The notes under the pieces were generated by a model, which searched no databases, was not told where the DNA came from, and saw only the letters and a program-made list of their open reading frames with translations. Position numbers and translations under genes: made by a program. This document shows, one piece after another, positions 9,306-18,048 of a stretch of DNA of 64,000 nucleotides; position 1 is the first letter of the stretch, and each line of letters starts with the position of its first letter. The stretch is from Gordonia paraffinivorans NBRC 108238. Its GTDB lineage: Bacteria; Actinomycetota; Actinomycetes; Mycobacteriales; Mycobacteriaceae. Where the stretch lies: positions 1-64,000 of the forward strand of contig NZ_BAOQ01000015.1 in assembly GCF_000344155.1 (NCBI RefSeq). The letters are read 5' to 3'.

Positions 9306-9443
9306 AGCGCCCGGACCTTCGTGGCCGTTTTCTCGCAGTACGGAAGGCATCGGTGAGACTCCGATGGCGGAGGCCGCCGTCCGCTCGTATCGACTTCGGA
9401 GCGAACCGTTGTCCCGACTGCCCCGGTCGGCGACGCTGGACGC

Positions 9444-10619
9444 ATGCTCACCCTCGACGACCCCGCGTTCCTCGCCCGCTTCCACCGCGGCCACCCGGTG
9501 CAGCGGCTCGGCGACTCGGCGTTCTACGCGGTCGGCACCTGGGATCTGATCGCCGACGTCGTTCGTCGCCCGGCCGAGTTCTCGTCGAACCTCACCGCGA
9601 CGATGATCTGCCACGACGACGGGTCGATCAGCGAGTTCCCGGTCGCGGGACCGGGTGACGCGATGCACGTGCTGGCCACGGCCGACGGTGCCCGGCACCG
9701 CCTCCACCGATCTCTGGTGATGCCCTCGCTGACACCGGCACGCATCCGCGAGCTCGAACCGCGTGTCGCGGAGGTCGTCGACACCGCGTGGTCCGAGGGG
9801 GTCGACGGAGACCGGCTCGACTGGTCCACCGCGGTGGCACGGCGGGTTCCGGTCACCGTGGTCACCGAGCTGCTCGGCCTGCCGGCCAAGGACGTCGACG
9901 ACCTGTCCCGCTGGGCCCACGCCACCAACGTCCTCATCGACGGCGTGATCACCGGCGCCGAGTTGTCCACGGCGACCACCGCCGTCGCCGAGCTCACCGC
10001 CTATCTCGACGACGCCCTCGCGAGGACCCTGGGCGATCCCGGCGCCGGCGCCGGTGTGCTCGGCGACATCGCCACCGCCGTCTCCCGCGGCGACCTCGAC
10101 CGCGCTGCCGCGGTGATGATGCTGCTGCAGCTCGTCGCGGCCGGTTCCGACTCGACGACGAGCCTGCTCGACAGCGCGGCCCGGCTGCTCGTCGAACACC
10201 CGGAGGTCACCGGACGCCTGCGCGGAGAACCCGAGGCCGTGCCGGCCTTCGTCGACGAGGCGCTGCGCCTGGAATCGCCGTTCCGCGGGCACTTCCGACA
10301 CGTCGTCGAGGACACGGTGCTCGGCGACACACGTCTGCCCGCCGGCTCCCACCTGTACCTGATGTGGCGTGCGGCCAACCGGGATCCCGGGCAGTTCGAC
10401 GACCCCGACCGCCTCGACCTCGATCGAGGGCGCGACGCCGGGGCCCGACGACCGGCCCGCTCCGCCCACGTCGCCTTCGGCAAGGGGATCCATCTGTGCG
10501 TCGGTTCCGGCCTCGCCCGCCTGCAGGGTCGGCTGACGGTGGAGAAACTCCTCGGTGAGACAACGGATTTCGCCGCCGAGGAATCGTCAGGGGCGCTGAC
10601 GCTGACGCTCACCCGCTGA
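9444..10619 (+). CDS. Cytochrome P450
   Basis: A 391-residue soluble bacterial P450 with all core motifs: I-helix AAGSDSTT (232-239), ExxR in EALR (272-275), and haem loop FGKGIHLCVGSGLAR with the haem-ligating Cys352. It would hydroxylate a small or hydrophobic substrate using a ferredoxin partner; neither a ferredoxin nor a reductase lies nearby. It starts at ATG 9444, divergent from the TetR gene that probably controls it. Substrate cannot be told from sequence. Confidence 0.92.
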   Translation: MLTLDDPAFLARFHRGHPVQRLGDSAFYAVGTWDLIADVVRRPAEFSSNLTATMICHDDGSISEFPVAGPGDAMHVLATADGARHRLHRSLVMPSLTPARIRELEPRVAEVVDTAWSEGVDGDRLDWSTAVARRVPVTVVTELLGLPAKDVDDLSRWAHATNVLIDGVITGAELSTATTAVAELTAYLDDALARTLGDPGAGAGVLGDIATAVSRGDLDRAAAVMMLLQLVAAGSDSTTSLLDSAARLLVEHPEVTGRLRGEPEAVPAFVDEALRLESPFRGHFRHVVEDTVLGDTRLPAGSHLYLMWRAANRDPGQFDDPDRLDLDRGRDAGARRPARSAHVAFGKGIHLCVGSGLARLQGRLTVEKLLGETTDFAAEESSGALTLTLTR

Positions 10620-10705
10620 ACTGCCCCGCCGCTGCCGCGGAACCGGACACGGCGCGGATGCGTCCAAGAGACACATGCCGCCCACCGTCGTCGAACGGAG
10701 AATCC

Positions 10706-11179
10706 GTGATCCGGACCCTGGCGTTCCGCCTTCTGCTCACCGTCGCCCTCGGCATCCTCGGGTGCCTGATCGTCTTCGTCCCCGCCACCGCACGATCGAC
10801 TCCTGCGGCCTCTCCGACGCCGGTTCGGACGCCGAGCACGCCGCCTCCGCAGTCCGGTCCGGAGGCCGAAGATCGCGTGAGCATCACCTTCGTCTCCGAC
10901 CAGCAGCACAACGGCGCCGCCGCGTGGTCCGACGCGACCGGGAACCTGCGAACCCAGACGCATGTCCCACTCCTCCAGCGGGATTCGCAGAGCGGACTCT
11001 GGTCGGCCACCCTCGTCTTCACACGACACTCCCCGGACGCCCCGCTCCACGCGGTGTTCCGGTCCGGCGGGAGATTCGCACGCTGCGAGGTCCGGGTGAA
11101 CGATCGGCTGGTGGCCGAGGACTCCGCGCACGGCGACCACCCGACCAGCACGTGTCAGCCGAACACGAACGAAAAATGA
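10706..11179 (+). CDS. Secreted/anchored MmpS-like small protein
   Basis: A 157-residue protein from GTG 10706, with GGAG 5 nt upstream. An N-terminal hydrophobic helix (TLAFRLLLTVALGILGCLIVF) is followed by a Thr/Pro/Ser-rich linker and a ~90-residue domain. The C-terminal pattern CEVRVNDRLVAEDSAHGD...TC resembles the MmpS signature (CRI.VDG.V..E.s.dG....C), with two Cys that could pair. MmpS proteins assist MmpL lipid exporters at the membrane, but no mmpL is adjacent. A plain secreted protein of unknown function is the alternative. Confidence 0.6.
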   Translation: MIRTLAFRLLLTVALGILGCLIVFVPATARSTPAASPTPVRTPSTPPPQSGPEAEDRVSITFVSDQQHNGAAAWSDATGNLRTQTHVPLLQRDSQSGLWSATLVFTRHSPDAPLHAVFRSGGRFARCEVRVNDRLVAEDSAHGDHPTSTCQPNTNEK

Positions 11180-11261
11180 CCCGAATTTCCCACTTGGAGG
11201 GAGGAATCGGGGCGCCGACCGTACTCTGTCTGTCGTCATGAGCACATGAGCGGAGACCAGC

Positions 11262-12821
11262 ATGGCGGAACACAGCGACTCCGGGGCCGCAAACCCTTCG
11301 GGAGCAGACCATTCCGGAGCGGGTGCGTCCACCGTGCTGCACGACCCCGGCGACAAGGGCCTGCGGATCGGCTCGATCGGCCTGCTCGGCAACGTGATCA
11401 TCGGCCTGGCCGCGGTCGCCCCGGCGTACAGCCTCGCGGCGACCCTGGGCTTCGTCGTGGACAGTGTCGGCGAGAAGGCGCCGTCGATGTTCGTCCTCGC
11501 GTTCCTGCCGATGCTGCTGGTGGCCTTCGCCTATCGTGAGCTGTCCACCGACACCCCCGACTGTGGGACGACGTTCACCTGGGCCACAAAGGCATTCGGC
11601 CCGTGGATCGGGTGGATCGGCGGCTGGGGCGTGGCCGTCTCGGCGATCATCGTGCTGGCCAACGTCTCCGAGATCTCCGCGCTCTACCTGTTCCAGTTTC
11701 TCGGGCTCGACGCCCTCGCCGACAGCCTGTTGGCCCGGGTGTTGCTCGGGAGCTCCTTCATCATCACGATGACCTGGATCAGCATCCGCGGCATCGTCAT
11801 CAGCGAGCGGATGCAGATGATCCTCATGTTCATCCAGTTCGCCGTGTTGATCGTCGCGAGCGTGATCGCCCTGGTCAAGGTGGGCCTCGACCGCGCCGGG
11901 CCGCAGGCGATCGATCCCGAGTGGTCGTGGCTGTGGCCCGGGGGCCTCGACCAGTCGCAGATCGCCGCGGCGGTCATCCTGTGCATCTTCATCTACTGGG
12001 GCTGGGATGCGTGCCTGGCCGTCAACGAGGAGACCAGGGATCCAGAGAAGACCCCGGGTCGCGCGGCCCTGCTCACCTGCCTCATCCTGGTCGCGACCTA
12101 CGTCCTGGTCACCTACGCCATCCAGTCGTTCGCCGGGTTCGGCGACACCGGCATCGGCCTCGGGAACGACGCCAACGACGAGGACGTGCTGACCATCCTC
12201 GGTGAACCGGTGGCGGGCGCGGTCATGGTGTCGGCGCTGCTGCTGACCGTCTGCGTCTCCGCCCTGTCGTCGACGCAGTCCACGATCCTGCCGACGGCGC
12301 GCGGCAGCCTGTCGATGGCGGTGTACAAGGCGCTGCCCGAGAAGTTCGCGTCGATCCACCCCCGCTACATGACGCCGGCATTCGGCACCGCGGTGATGGG
12401 CGGCGCCGCACTCACCTTCTATCTGGTGTTGTCGCTGGTCAGCCAGGACACCCTCGCCGACTCGATCGCCTCGCTCGGACTGGCGGTGGCGTTCTACTAC
12501 GGCATCACCGCGTTCGCGTGCGTCTGGTATTTCCGGTCGACGCTCCTCACCTCGGCACGCAACTTCTTCTTCCGGGGCCTCTTCCCGCTCGTCGGCGGCC
12601 TGGCCATGACCGCGGCCTTCGTCAGGTCGGCGTACGACATGATCTCCCCGGACTACGGCGCGACCTCGATCGGCGGGATCGGCGGCGTCTTCGTCATGGG
12701 TGTGGGCATGCTGGTACTCGGCATCCCGTTGATGCTGGCCTGCTTCGCGTACAACAGCGAGTTCTTCCGCGGGAAGACGCTGACCGCCGACACCGAGGTG
12801 AAGGTTCCCGATGTCTACTGA
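11262..12821 (+). CDS. APC-family amino acid/polyamine permease
   Basis: A 519-residue integral membrane protein with about 12-13 hydrophobic helices. The start of the permease fold is LRIGSIGLLGNVIIGLAAVAPAYSLAATLG and the C-terminus is polar. It starts at ATG 11262 with GGAGA upstream. Its last codons overlap the start of the universal stress protein gene, so the two are co-translated. Position at the head of a cluster of amine-oxidising enzymes suggests a polyamine or amino-acid substrate; this is inferred from context. Confidence 0.88.
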   Translation: MAEHSDSGAANPSGADHSGAGASTVLHDPGDKGLRIGSIGLLGNVIIGLAAVAPAYSLAATLGFVVDSVGEKAPSMFVLAFLPMLLVAFAYRELSTDTPDCGTTFTWATKAFGPWIGWIGGWGVAVSAIIVLANVSEISALYLFQFLGLDALADSLLARVLLGSSFIITMTWISIRGIVISERMQMILMFIQFAVLIVASVIALVKVGLDRAGPQAIDPEWSWLWPGGLDQSQIAAAVILCIFIYWGWDACLAVNEETRDPEKTPGRAALLTCLILVATYVLVTYAIQSFAGFGDTGIGLGNDANDEDVLTILGEPVAGAVMVSALLLTVCVSALSSTQSTILPTARGSLSMAVYKALPEKFASIHPRYMTPAFGTAVMGGAALTFYLVLSLVSQDTLADSIASLGLAVAFYYGITAFACVWYFRSTLLTSARNFFFRGLFPLVGGLAMTAAFVRSAYDMISPDYGATSIGGIGGVFVMGVGMLVLGIPLMLACFAYNSEFFRGKTLTADTEVKVPDVY

Positions 12822-13725
12822 CTCCCTCGCCGCCACGCCCGACGACACCGCCGGCGACGCACCGGTCCCCCGGCTCACCGTCGGCTACCTGGCGACGCCG
12901 TCGGGCGCCGACGGAGTCGCCCTGGGTGTCGCCCTGGCCCGCGTGACCGGCGCTGACCTCGACCTCGTGTGCGTGGTGCGTCCGGTCCCCTACGACGGCT
13001 CGCCCGGCATCGCGCAGTACCAGCGACGCCTCGAAGACCAAGCCGCCCAATGGCTTCGCGAGGGCGCCGCCCTCATCCCGCCCGGATTCCGGTACCGCAC
13101 CATCGTCACCGTCAACGATTCCTTCGCCGACGGGCTGATCTCCCACGCCGTGGAGACGGGCGCGAAGATGATCGTCGTCGGCGGCACCGGCGACGGCCTG
13201 TTGCGGCGCCACACGCTCGGCACGGTCAGCAACGAACTCGTGCATTCCTCGCCGGTTCCGGTCGCGCTGGCGCCCCGCGGGTACTCCGACCGGGTCGACA
13301 CCGTCCTCGGCACGGTGACCGTCGCGGTGCCCGTCGAGCCCGACGCCGACAACCCACTGCCGTTCGCCGAGAAGCTCGTCGAACGCGCCAAACTGAACCT
13401 CAGGCTGCTGTCGCTGGTGTCGCTCGAATCCCCCTTCGACGACGACTCGTCGCGTGATGCCCGTCGAGCGCAGATCGCCGTGGCCCGCGAACTCCTCGAC
13501 AGGACTCGCGCCGAGGTGTCTCCCGAACTCGAGGTCGGGGTCGTCGTCGCCGACGGTGACACGCTCGACGAGGCCCTGGCCAACCTTCCGTGGGGCGACG
13601 ACGACATCGTCGCGGTCGGGTCCGGCCACCTCGCGCCACCCCATCGGGTCTTCCTGGGCAGCACCGCGGCCCGAATCCTGCGCTGGACGACATCCCCGGT
13701 CATCGTCGTGCCCAGAAGCCGCTGA
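12811..13725 (+). CDS. Universal stress protein, two tandem Usp domains
   Basis: A 304-residue protein of two Usp domains. Domain 1 ends with VVGGTGDGLLRRHTLGTVS and domain 2 with VGSGHLAPPHRVFLGSTA; both fit the G-x2-G-x9-G-S/T nucleotide-binding pattern, so it may bind ATP. It overlaps the permease gene by 11 nt (start at 12811). Usp proteins coupled to APC transporters are known and are thought to regulate transport; no experiment is implied here. Confidence 0.88.
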   Translation: MSTDSLAATPDDTAGDAPVPRLTVGYLATPSGADGVALGVALARVTGADLDLVCVVRPVPYDGSPGIAQYQRRLEDQAAQWLREGAALIPPGFRYRTIVTVNDSFADGLISHAVETGAKMIVVGGTGDGLLRRHTLGTVSNELVHSSPVPVALAPRGYSDRVDTVLGTVTVAVPVEPDADNPLPFAEKLVERAKLNLRLLSLVSLESPFDDDSSRDARRAQIAVARELLDRTRAEVSPELEVGVVVADGDTLDEALANLPWGDDDIVAVGSGHLAPPHRVFLGSTAARILRWTTSPVIVVPRSR

Positions 13726-13794
13726 GCCCGGGACCGCCGTCCCCACGACCGAACCCCTGCCGACCGAACCGAGACACGTGGAGCCGCAATCGCC

Positions 13795-14541
13795 GTGAGC
13801 ATCGATCCAGTGCGCGTGCTGGAGATCCGGCATGCCGAGACCGAGCCGCCCGGTTCCTACGGCCCCGCGCTCGACGAACTCGCCGACGTGACGACGCTGC
13901 GCATCTGGCGCGAGGACGTCCCCGACGACCTATCCGACGTCGAGGCGATCGTCACCCTGGGCGGCGCGATGGGCGTCGACGACGCACCCGCCATCGGCTG
14001 GATCGACCACGAGATCGTATTGCTGCGCCGCGCACTCGAACTCGGCATCCCGGTGTGGGGTGTCTGCCTGGGCTCGCAGATGCTGGCGGCGGCGCTCGGC
14101 GCACAGGTGTACCGCAGCGACACCCCGGAGATCGGCGTCCACACCGTCACGCTGGACCCGCACGCCATCGACGATCCGATCTGGGGCGTCGACCCCGGCG
14201 AACCGGATGCGGTGCCGACCGAATTCCGGGTGGTGCAATGGCATTTCGACACCTTCGACCTGCCCGCGGGCGCCACCCGACTCGCCTCGTCACCGTGGTG
14301 CGCCAATCAGCTGTTCCGCCACGGTGATTCGTACGGCGTGCAGTTCCATCTCGAGGCCGACGGCGGACTCGTCGGGGAATGGCTGGGAGCACCGGAATCC
14401 CGCGACCTCGTCGGCGAGGCCATCGGCGCCGCGGCCACCGACCGGTTCGCGACCGACGCCACGGCCGCAGAGGTCGTCACGGTGCCCCTGCCCCACACCG
14501 TGATGCGCCGATGGCTGCGCGGGATCGCCGAACGTCGTTGA
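13795..14541 (+). CDS. Class I glutamine amidotransferase-like protein
   Basis: A 248-residue protein from GTG 13795 with a GMP-synthase-type amidotransferase fold: nucleophile elbow GVCLGSQ and catalytic HLE in QFHLEADGG. No synthetase domain is attached, so it may hydrolyse a gamma-glutamyl or amide bond itself or work with a partner. In an amine-catabolism cluster, a gamma-glutamyl hydrolase (PuuD-like step) is possible, but no gamma-glutamylputrescine synthetase is present in the window. It converges with the DAO gene, 11 bp apart. Confidence 0.8.
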   Translation: MSIDPVRVLEIRHAETEPPGSYGPALDELADVTTLRIWREDVPDDLSDVEAIVTLGGAMGVDDAPAIGWIDHEIVLLRRALELGIPVWGVCLGSQMLAAALGAQVYRSDTPEIGVHTVTLDPHAIDDPIWGVDPGEPDAVPTEFRVVQWHFDTFDLPAGATRLASSPWCANQLFRHGDSYGVQFHLEADGGLVGEWLGAPESRDLVGEAIGAAATDRFATDATAAEVVTVPLPHTVMRRWLRGIAERR

Positions 14542-14552
14542 CGCGCAGCGGG

Positions 14553-15977
14553 TCAGCTGTCGAATCCCAGACCCGTGCGGTCCAGCAAGGACAGCCACGG
14601 TCCGCGCCGGCCCCCGCGCAGCTCGCTGCGGGCGATCTCCCGCCGGGTGAGTGTGATGCCGAGCCATCGGATCGGTTCGGGCGGGAAGGGCAGCGGCTTG
14701 CGTCGCACCATGTCCAGTTCGGTGCGCTCGGTGCGCAGGCCGTCGACGAGGTCGAGCGCGGTCGCCGCGGCGAAGTGCGAGGCCCCGACCCCCAGTCCGG
14801 TGAAGCCGACCGAGGTGACCACCCGGCCCCGGTGAGAGGAGTCCCAGAACGCGCAGAACCGCGAGCAGGTGTCGATGACCCCGCCCCAGGTGTGGGTCGC
14901 GTGAATCCCCTCCAGCTGCGGGAACATCTGCAGGAGATGTTCGCCGAGCAGTGCCCACTCCTCCGGGCGTCGTTCGTGTCGCGGGTCGTCGTCGGAACCG
15001 AAGTGGTACGGCGCGTCCCATCCGCCCCACAGCAAACGGTTGTCGGCGGTGAGCCGGAAGTAGTGGAATCGCGGGCCGCTGTCGGCGAGGCCCTCGCGCC
15101 CCGACCAGCCCAGCGAGGACAACTGGTCGTCGGTGAGCGGCTCGGTCATCAGCGCGTAGTCCCACACGGGAACCGTGTAGAGCCGCAGCCGGCGCACGAG
15201 CGCACGACTCGCCGAGGTCGCCACCACCCCCCGCTCCGCTCTCACCTGCCCGTACCCCGTCCGTGCACGGACCCCCTCGCCATCGGAGGTCAGTTCGAGG
15301 ACCTCGGTGCCCTCGAAGATCCGCACCCCGAGTCGCTCCGCCGCGTCGGCGAGTCCGAAGGCGAGCCTGGCCGGGTCGATCATCATCACGTCGGGGTCGT
15401 AGAGGGCGCCACGGACCATCGGCGAGTCCACCCGCTCGCGGGCGGCGTCCTCGTCGAGAAGGTCCAGATGCGCGCCGATCGCCGTTCCCGCCTCGAAGGT
15501 CTCGGCGAGGGCCTCGAACTGCCAGTCGGTGATCGCGAGGTCGAGTTCGCCGGTGCGCTCGGCGTCGGCGTCGATGCCGAGCCGGTCGAGCGTCGCCTCG
15601 ATCGCGTCGAGCGTCTCCCGGCCCATCCGCAGCAGCGCGGGCATCTCGTCGCCGAACCGGCTGATGCCGTTGGGGATTCCGTGGGTGAGGCTGGCCGCGC
15701 AGAAGCCGCCGTTGCGTCCGGACGCGTGCTCGGCGATCCGGTCGCGCTCCACGAGCACCACCGAGCGTGACGGGTCGCGTTCGGCGGCCTGCACCGCCGT
15801 CCACAGTCCCGTGAATCCGCCGCCGATCACCAGCAGGTCGGCGGTGACTTCATCGGCGAGTCGCGGACGCGGCGCGGGACGCAGGTCGCGGTCGAGCCAG
15901 TAAGGCCGGGCAGCGGCCCGCGCGACCAGATCGATTCCCCGCTCGGTCGGCTGTTCCGCCCACGGCCGCGGGCTCAC
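14553..15977 (-). CDS. FAD-dependent amine oxidoreductase (DAO/PuuB-like family)
   Basis: A 474-residue flavoenzyme with the dinucleotide motif VIGGGFTG at residues 51-57, then SGRNGGFCAASLTHG, typical of the gamma-glutamylputrescine oxidase-like branch of the DAO family. A C-terminal GFTGLGVG closes the FAD site. It starts at GTG 15977, overlapping the aldehyde dehydrogenase stop (GTGA), so oxidase and dehydrogenase are co-translated: the oxidase would yield an aldehyde that the dehydrogenase consumes. The exact amine is not evident. Confidence 0.85.
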   Translation of the reverse strand: MSPRPWAEQPTERGIDLVARAAARPYWLDRDLRPAPRPRLADEVTADLLVIGGGFTGLWTAVQAAERDPSRSVVLVERDRIAEHASGRNGGFCAASLTHGIPNGISRFGDEMPALLRMGRETLDAIEATLDRLGIDADAERTGELDLAITDWQFEALAETFEAGTAIGAHLDLLDEDAARERVDSPMVRGALYDPDVMMIDPARLAFGLADAAERLGVRIFEGTEVLELTSDGEGVRARTGYGQVRAERGVVATSASRALVRRLRLYTVPVWDYALMTEPLTDDQLSSLGWSGREGLADSGPRFHYFRLTADNRLLWGGWDAPYHFGSDDDPRHERRPEEWALLGEHLLQMFPQLEGIHATHTWGGVIDTCSRFCAFWDSSHRGRVVTSVGFTGLGVGASHFAAATALDLVDGLRTERTELDMVRRKPLPFPPEPIRWLGITLTRREIARSELRGGRRGPWLSLLDRTGLGFDS

Positions 15978-17473
15978 CCCTGGTCACTCCCGAGCCCGAA
16001 CACCGTTCGGTGCCATTCCTTTTCGACCACGCCGTGCAGATCGCTCATCACGTGCTTGATCAGCAGGTACTCCTCGAGCGAGTACGTCGACATGTCCTTG
16101 CCGAAGCCCGAGGCCTTGAACCCGCCGTGCGGCATCTCGCTGATGATGGGGATGTGGTCGTTGATCCACACGCAGCCGGCGTGGATCTCCCGCGAAGCCC
16201 GCTGTGCCCGATAGACGTCCCGGGTCCACGCCGAGGCGGCGAGCCCGTAGGGCGTGTCGTTGGCGCGGCGGATCGCGTCGTCGTCGTCGGTGAAGCGGCT
16301 GACCGTGAGCACGGGGCCGAAGACCTCGTCACGGTAGATCTCGGAATCCTCCGCGACATCGGCGACGAGGGTCGGCGGGTAGAACGCCCCGGGCCCGTCG
16401 GGGATCGTGCCGCCGGTGACGATGCGCGCGCCGGACGCGCGGGCACGGTCGACCATCCCGGCGACCTTGTCGCGATGCGCGTGGGAGATGAGCGAACCGA
16501 GATCGGTTGCCGGATCGGTCGGATCGCCGATGACGACCTTCGACATGAGTTCGGCGACGCCGGTGACGAAGTCGTCGTAGAGCGCCTGGGCGACGATCGC
16601 ACGGGTCGCCGCGGTGCAGTCCTGGCCGCCGTTGATCAGCGATCCCGCGACCGCGCCGTGGATCGCCGCGTCGAGGTCGGCGTCGTCGAAGACCACGAAG
16701 GGCGCCTTGCCGCCGAGCTCGAGCTGGATGCGGGCACCGGTGGTGGCGGCCTGCGCCATGACCTGCCGGCCGACGGCCGACGAGCCGGTGAAGGTGACCA
16801 TGTCCACGCCCGGATGGCCGGCCAGGTGTGCACCGGCCTCGGGGCCGGTCCCGACCACGATGTTGAGCACGCCGTCGGGCAGCCCGGCCTCCGAGGCCAG
16901 GCGCGCGAGGGTCAGGGTGGTCAGCGGGGTGATCTCGGCGGGCTTGAGGACCACCGCGCACCCGGCGGCCAGAGCCGGGATGACCTTCCACACCGCCATC
17001 TGCAGCGGGTAGTTCCACGGCGTGATGGTCCCGACCACGCCGACCGGTTCGCGACGGATGCTCGAGGTGTGGTCGGCCGAGTACTCGGCGGTGGCCTTGC
17101 CCTCCAGATTGCGTGCGACACCGGCGAAGAACTCGACGTTGTCGATCGATCCCGGCACGTCGAACTCGGTCGCCAGACGCACCGCCTTGCCGGTGTGGGC
17201 CACCTCCTCGGAGATGAGCGTCTCGGACTCGGCGGCCATCGCGCGGGCCAGCGCGAGCAGCACCGAGGCGCGCTCTGCCGGGGTCGCGCGCCCCCAGGCC
17301 GGCTGGGCCGCACGGGCGCCGGCGACCGCGGCGTCGACATCTGCCCGACCGGCGAGTTTCACGGTGGCCACCGGCTCATCCGTGGCAGGATTGACGACGA
17401 TGTGATCGGCGCCGGTCGCATGATGGGGTTCACCGTCGATCCAGCCGGACGGAATGCTGGTGGAGGAGGCCAT
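15974..17473 (-). CDS. Aldehyde dehydrogenase, gamma-aminobutyraldehyde dehydrogenase-like
   Basis: A 499-residue NAD(P)-dependent enzyme from ATG 17473. Catalytic elements are TPWNYP (Asn154), Lys177 in LKPAE, the general base Glu252 in ELGGK and nucleophile Cys286 in GGQDCTA. With the overlapping amine oxidase and the divergent aminotransferase it fits conversion of an aminoaldehyde (for example 4-aminobutyraldehyde) to the acid. The frame extends upstream to 17527 but would cross the repeats thought to be operators, so that start is not used. Confidence 0.88.
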   Translation of the reverse strand: MASSTSIPSGWIDGEPHHATGADHIVVNPATDEPVATVKLAGRADVDAAVAGARAAQPAWGRATPAERASVLLALARAMAAESETLISEEVAHTGKAVRLATEFDVPGSIDNVEFFAGVARNLEGKATAEYSADHTSSIRREPVGVVGTITPWNYPLQMAVWKVIPALAAGCAVVLKPAEITPLTTLTLARLASEAGLPDGVLNIVVGTGPEAGAHLAGHPGVDMVTFTGSSAVGRQVMAQAATTGARIQLELGGKAPFVVFDDADLDAAIHGAVAGSLINGGQDCTAATRAIVAQALYDDFVTGVAELMSKVVIGDPTDPATDLGSLISHAHRDKVAGMVDRARASGARIVTGGTIPDGPGAFYPPTLVADVAEDSEIYRDEVFGPVLTVSRFTDDDDAIRRANDTPYGLAASAWTRDVYRAQRASREIHAGCVWINDHIPIISEMPHGGFKASGFGKDMSTYSLEEYLLIKHVMSDLHGVVEKEWHRTVFGLGSDQG

Positions 17474-17496
17474 GCCCCCGGATACTACCGCCGCCG

Positions 17497-17570
17497 TTGC
17501 GGATTCACGCGCCGAAAACCCAAACAATTGCGGATTCCGTCGAATCTGTTGCTTTCAGTTGCGGAATCCG
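17497..17570. promoter_or_regulatory. Three TTGCGGAWTC repeats at exact 31-bp spacing, probable Lrp operator array
   Basis: TTGCGGATTC begins at 17497, TTGCGGATTCCG at 17528 and TTGCGGAATCCG at 17559: exactly 31 bp (about three helical turns) apart, so all lie on one DNA face. The array fills the gap between the divergent aldehyde dehydrogenase and Lrp genes. Phased multi-site operators are typical for Lrp/AsnC octamers that wrap DNA. The repeats are direct observation; binding by the adjacent Lrp protein is inference. Confidence 0.75.
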
Positions 17571-17583
17571 TCACGATCGTAGG

Positions 17584-18048
17584 GTGGCTGATCCTGCGTC
17601 CGCACCACTCGACGCGACCGCGAAGAAGATCATCGAACTCCTCCAGACCGATGGTCGGAGCAGTTATGCCTCGATCGGCAAGGCCGTCGGCCTGTCCGAG
17701 GCGGCCGTCCGCAACCGCGTGCAGAAGCTCAGCGAGAGCGGCCTCATGCAGATCGTGGCCGTCACCGATCCGCTGAAACTCGGCTTCGCCCGGCAGGCGA
17801 TGATCGGCATCCGATGCGTCGGTGACACCCAGGCCCTCGCCGACCGCCTCGCCGAACACCGCGAGATCGACTACGTCCTGCTCACCGCAGGGTCTTTCGA
17901 CATCCTCATCGAGGTCGTGTGCGAGGACGACGACCACCTGCTCGACATCCTCAACAAAAAGGTGCGCTCCAACCCCGAGGTCGTCGGCACCGAGACGCTC
18001 GTCTACCTGAAACTCGTCAAACAGCAATACAACTGGGGAACACGATGA
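17584..18048 (+). CDS. Lrp/AsnC-family transcriptional regulator
   Basis: A 154-residue protein from GTG 17584: an N-terminal winged HTH (IIELLQTDGRSSYASIGKAVGLSEAAVRNRV region) and a C-terminal ligand-sensing RAM domain (LTAGSFDILIEVVCEDDDHLL). There is no good Shine-Dalgarno; the message may have a very short leader. The ATG of the aminotransferase overlaps its stop (ATGA). It lies beside three phased repeats and is the likely regulator of the amine-catabolism genes on both sides. Confidence 0.9.
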   Translation: MADPASAPLDATAKKIIELLQTDGRSSYASIGKAVGLSEAAVRNRVQKLSESGLMQIVAVTDPLKLGFARQAMIGIRCVGDTQALADRLAEHREIDYVLLTAGSFDILIEVVCEDDDHLLDILNKKVRSNPEVVGTETLVYLKLVKQQYNWGTR

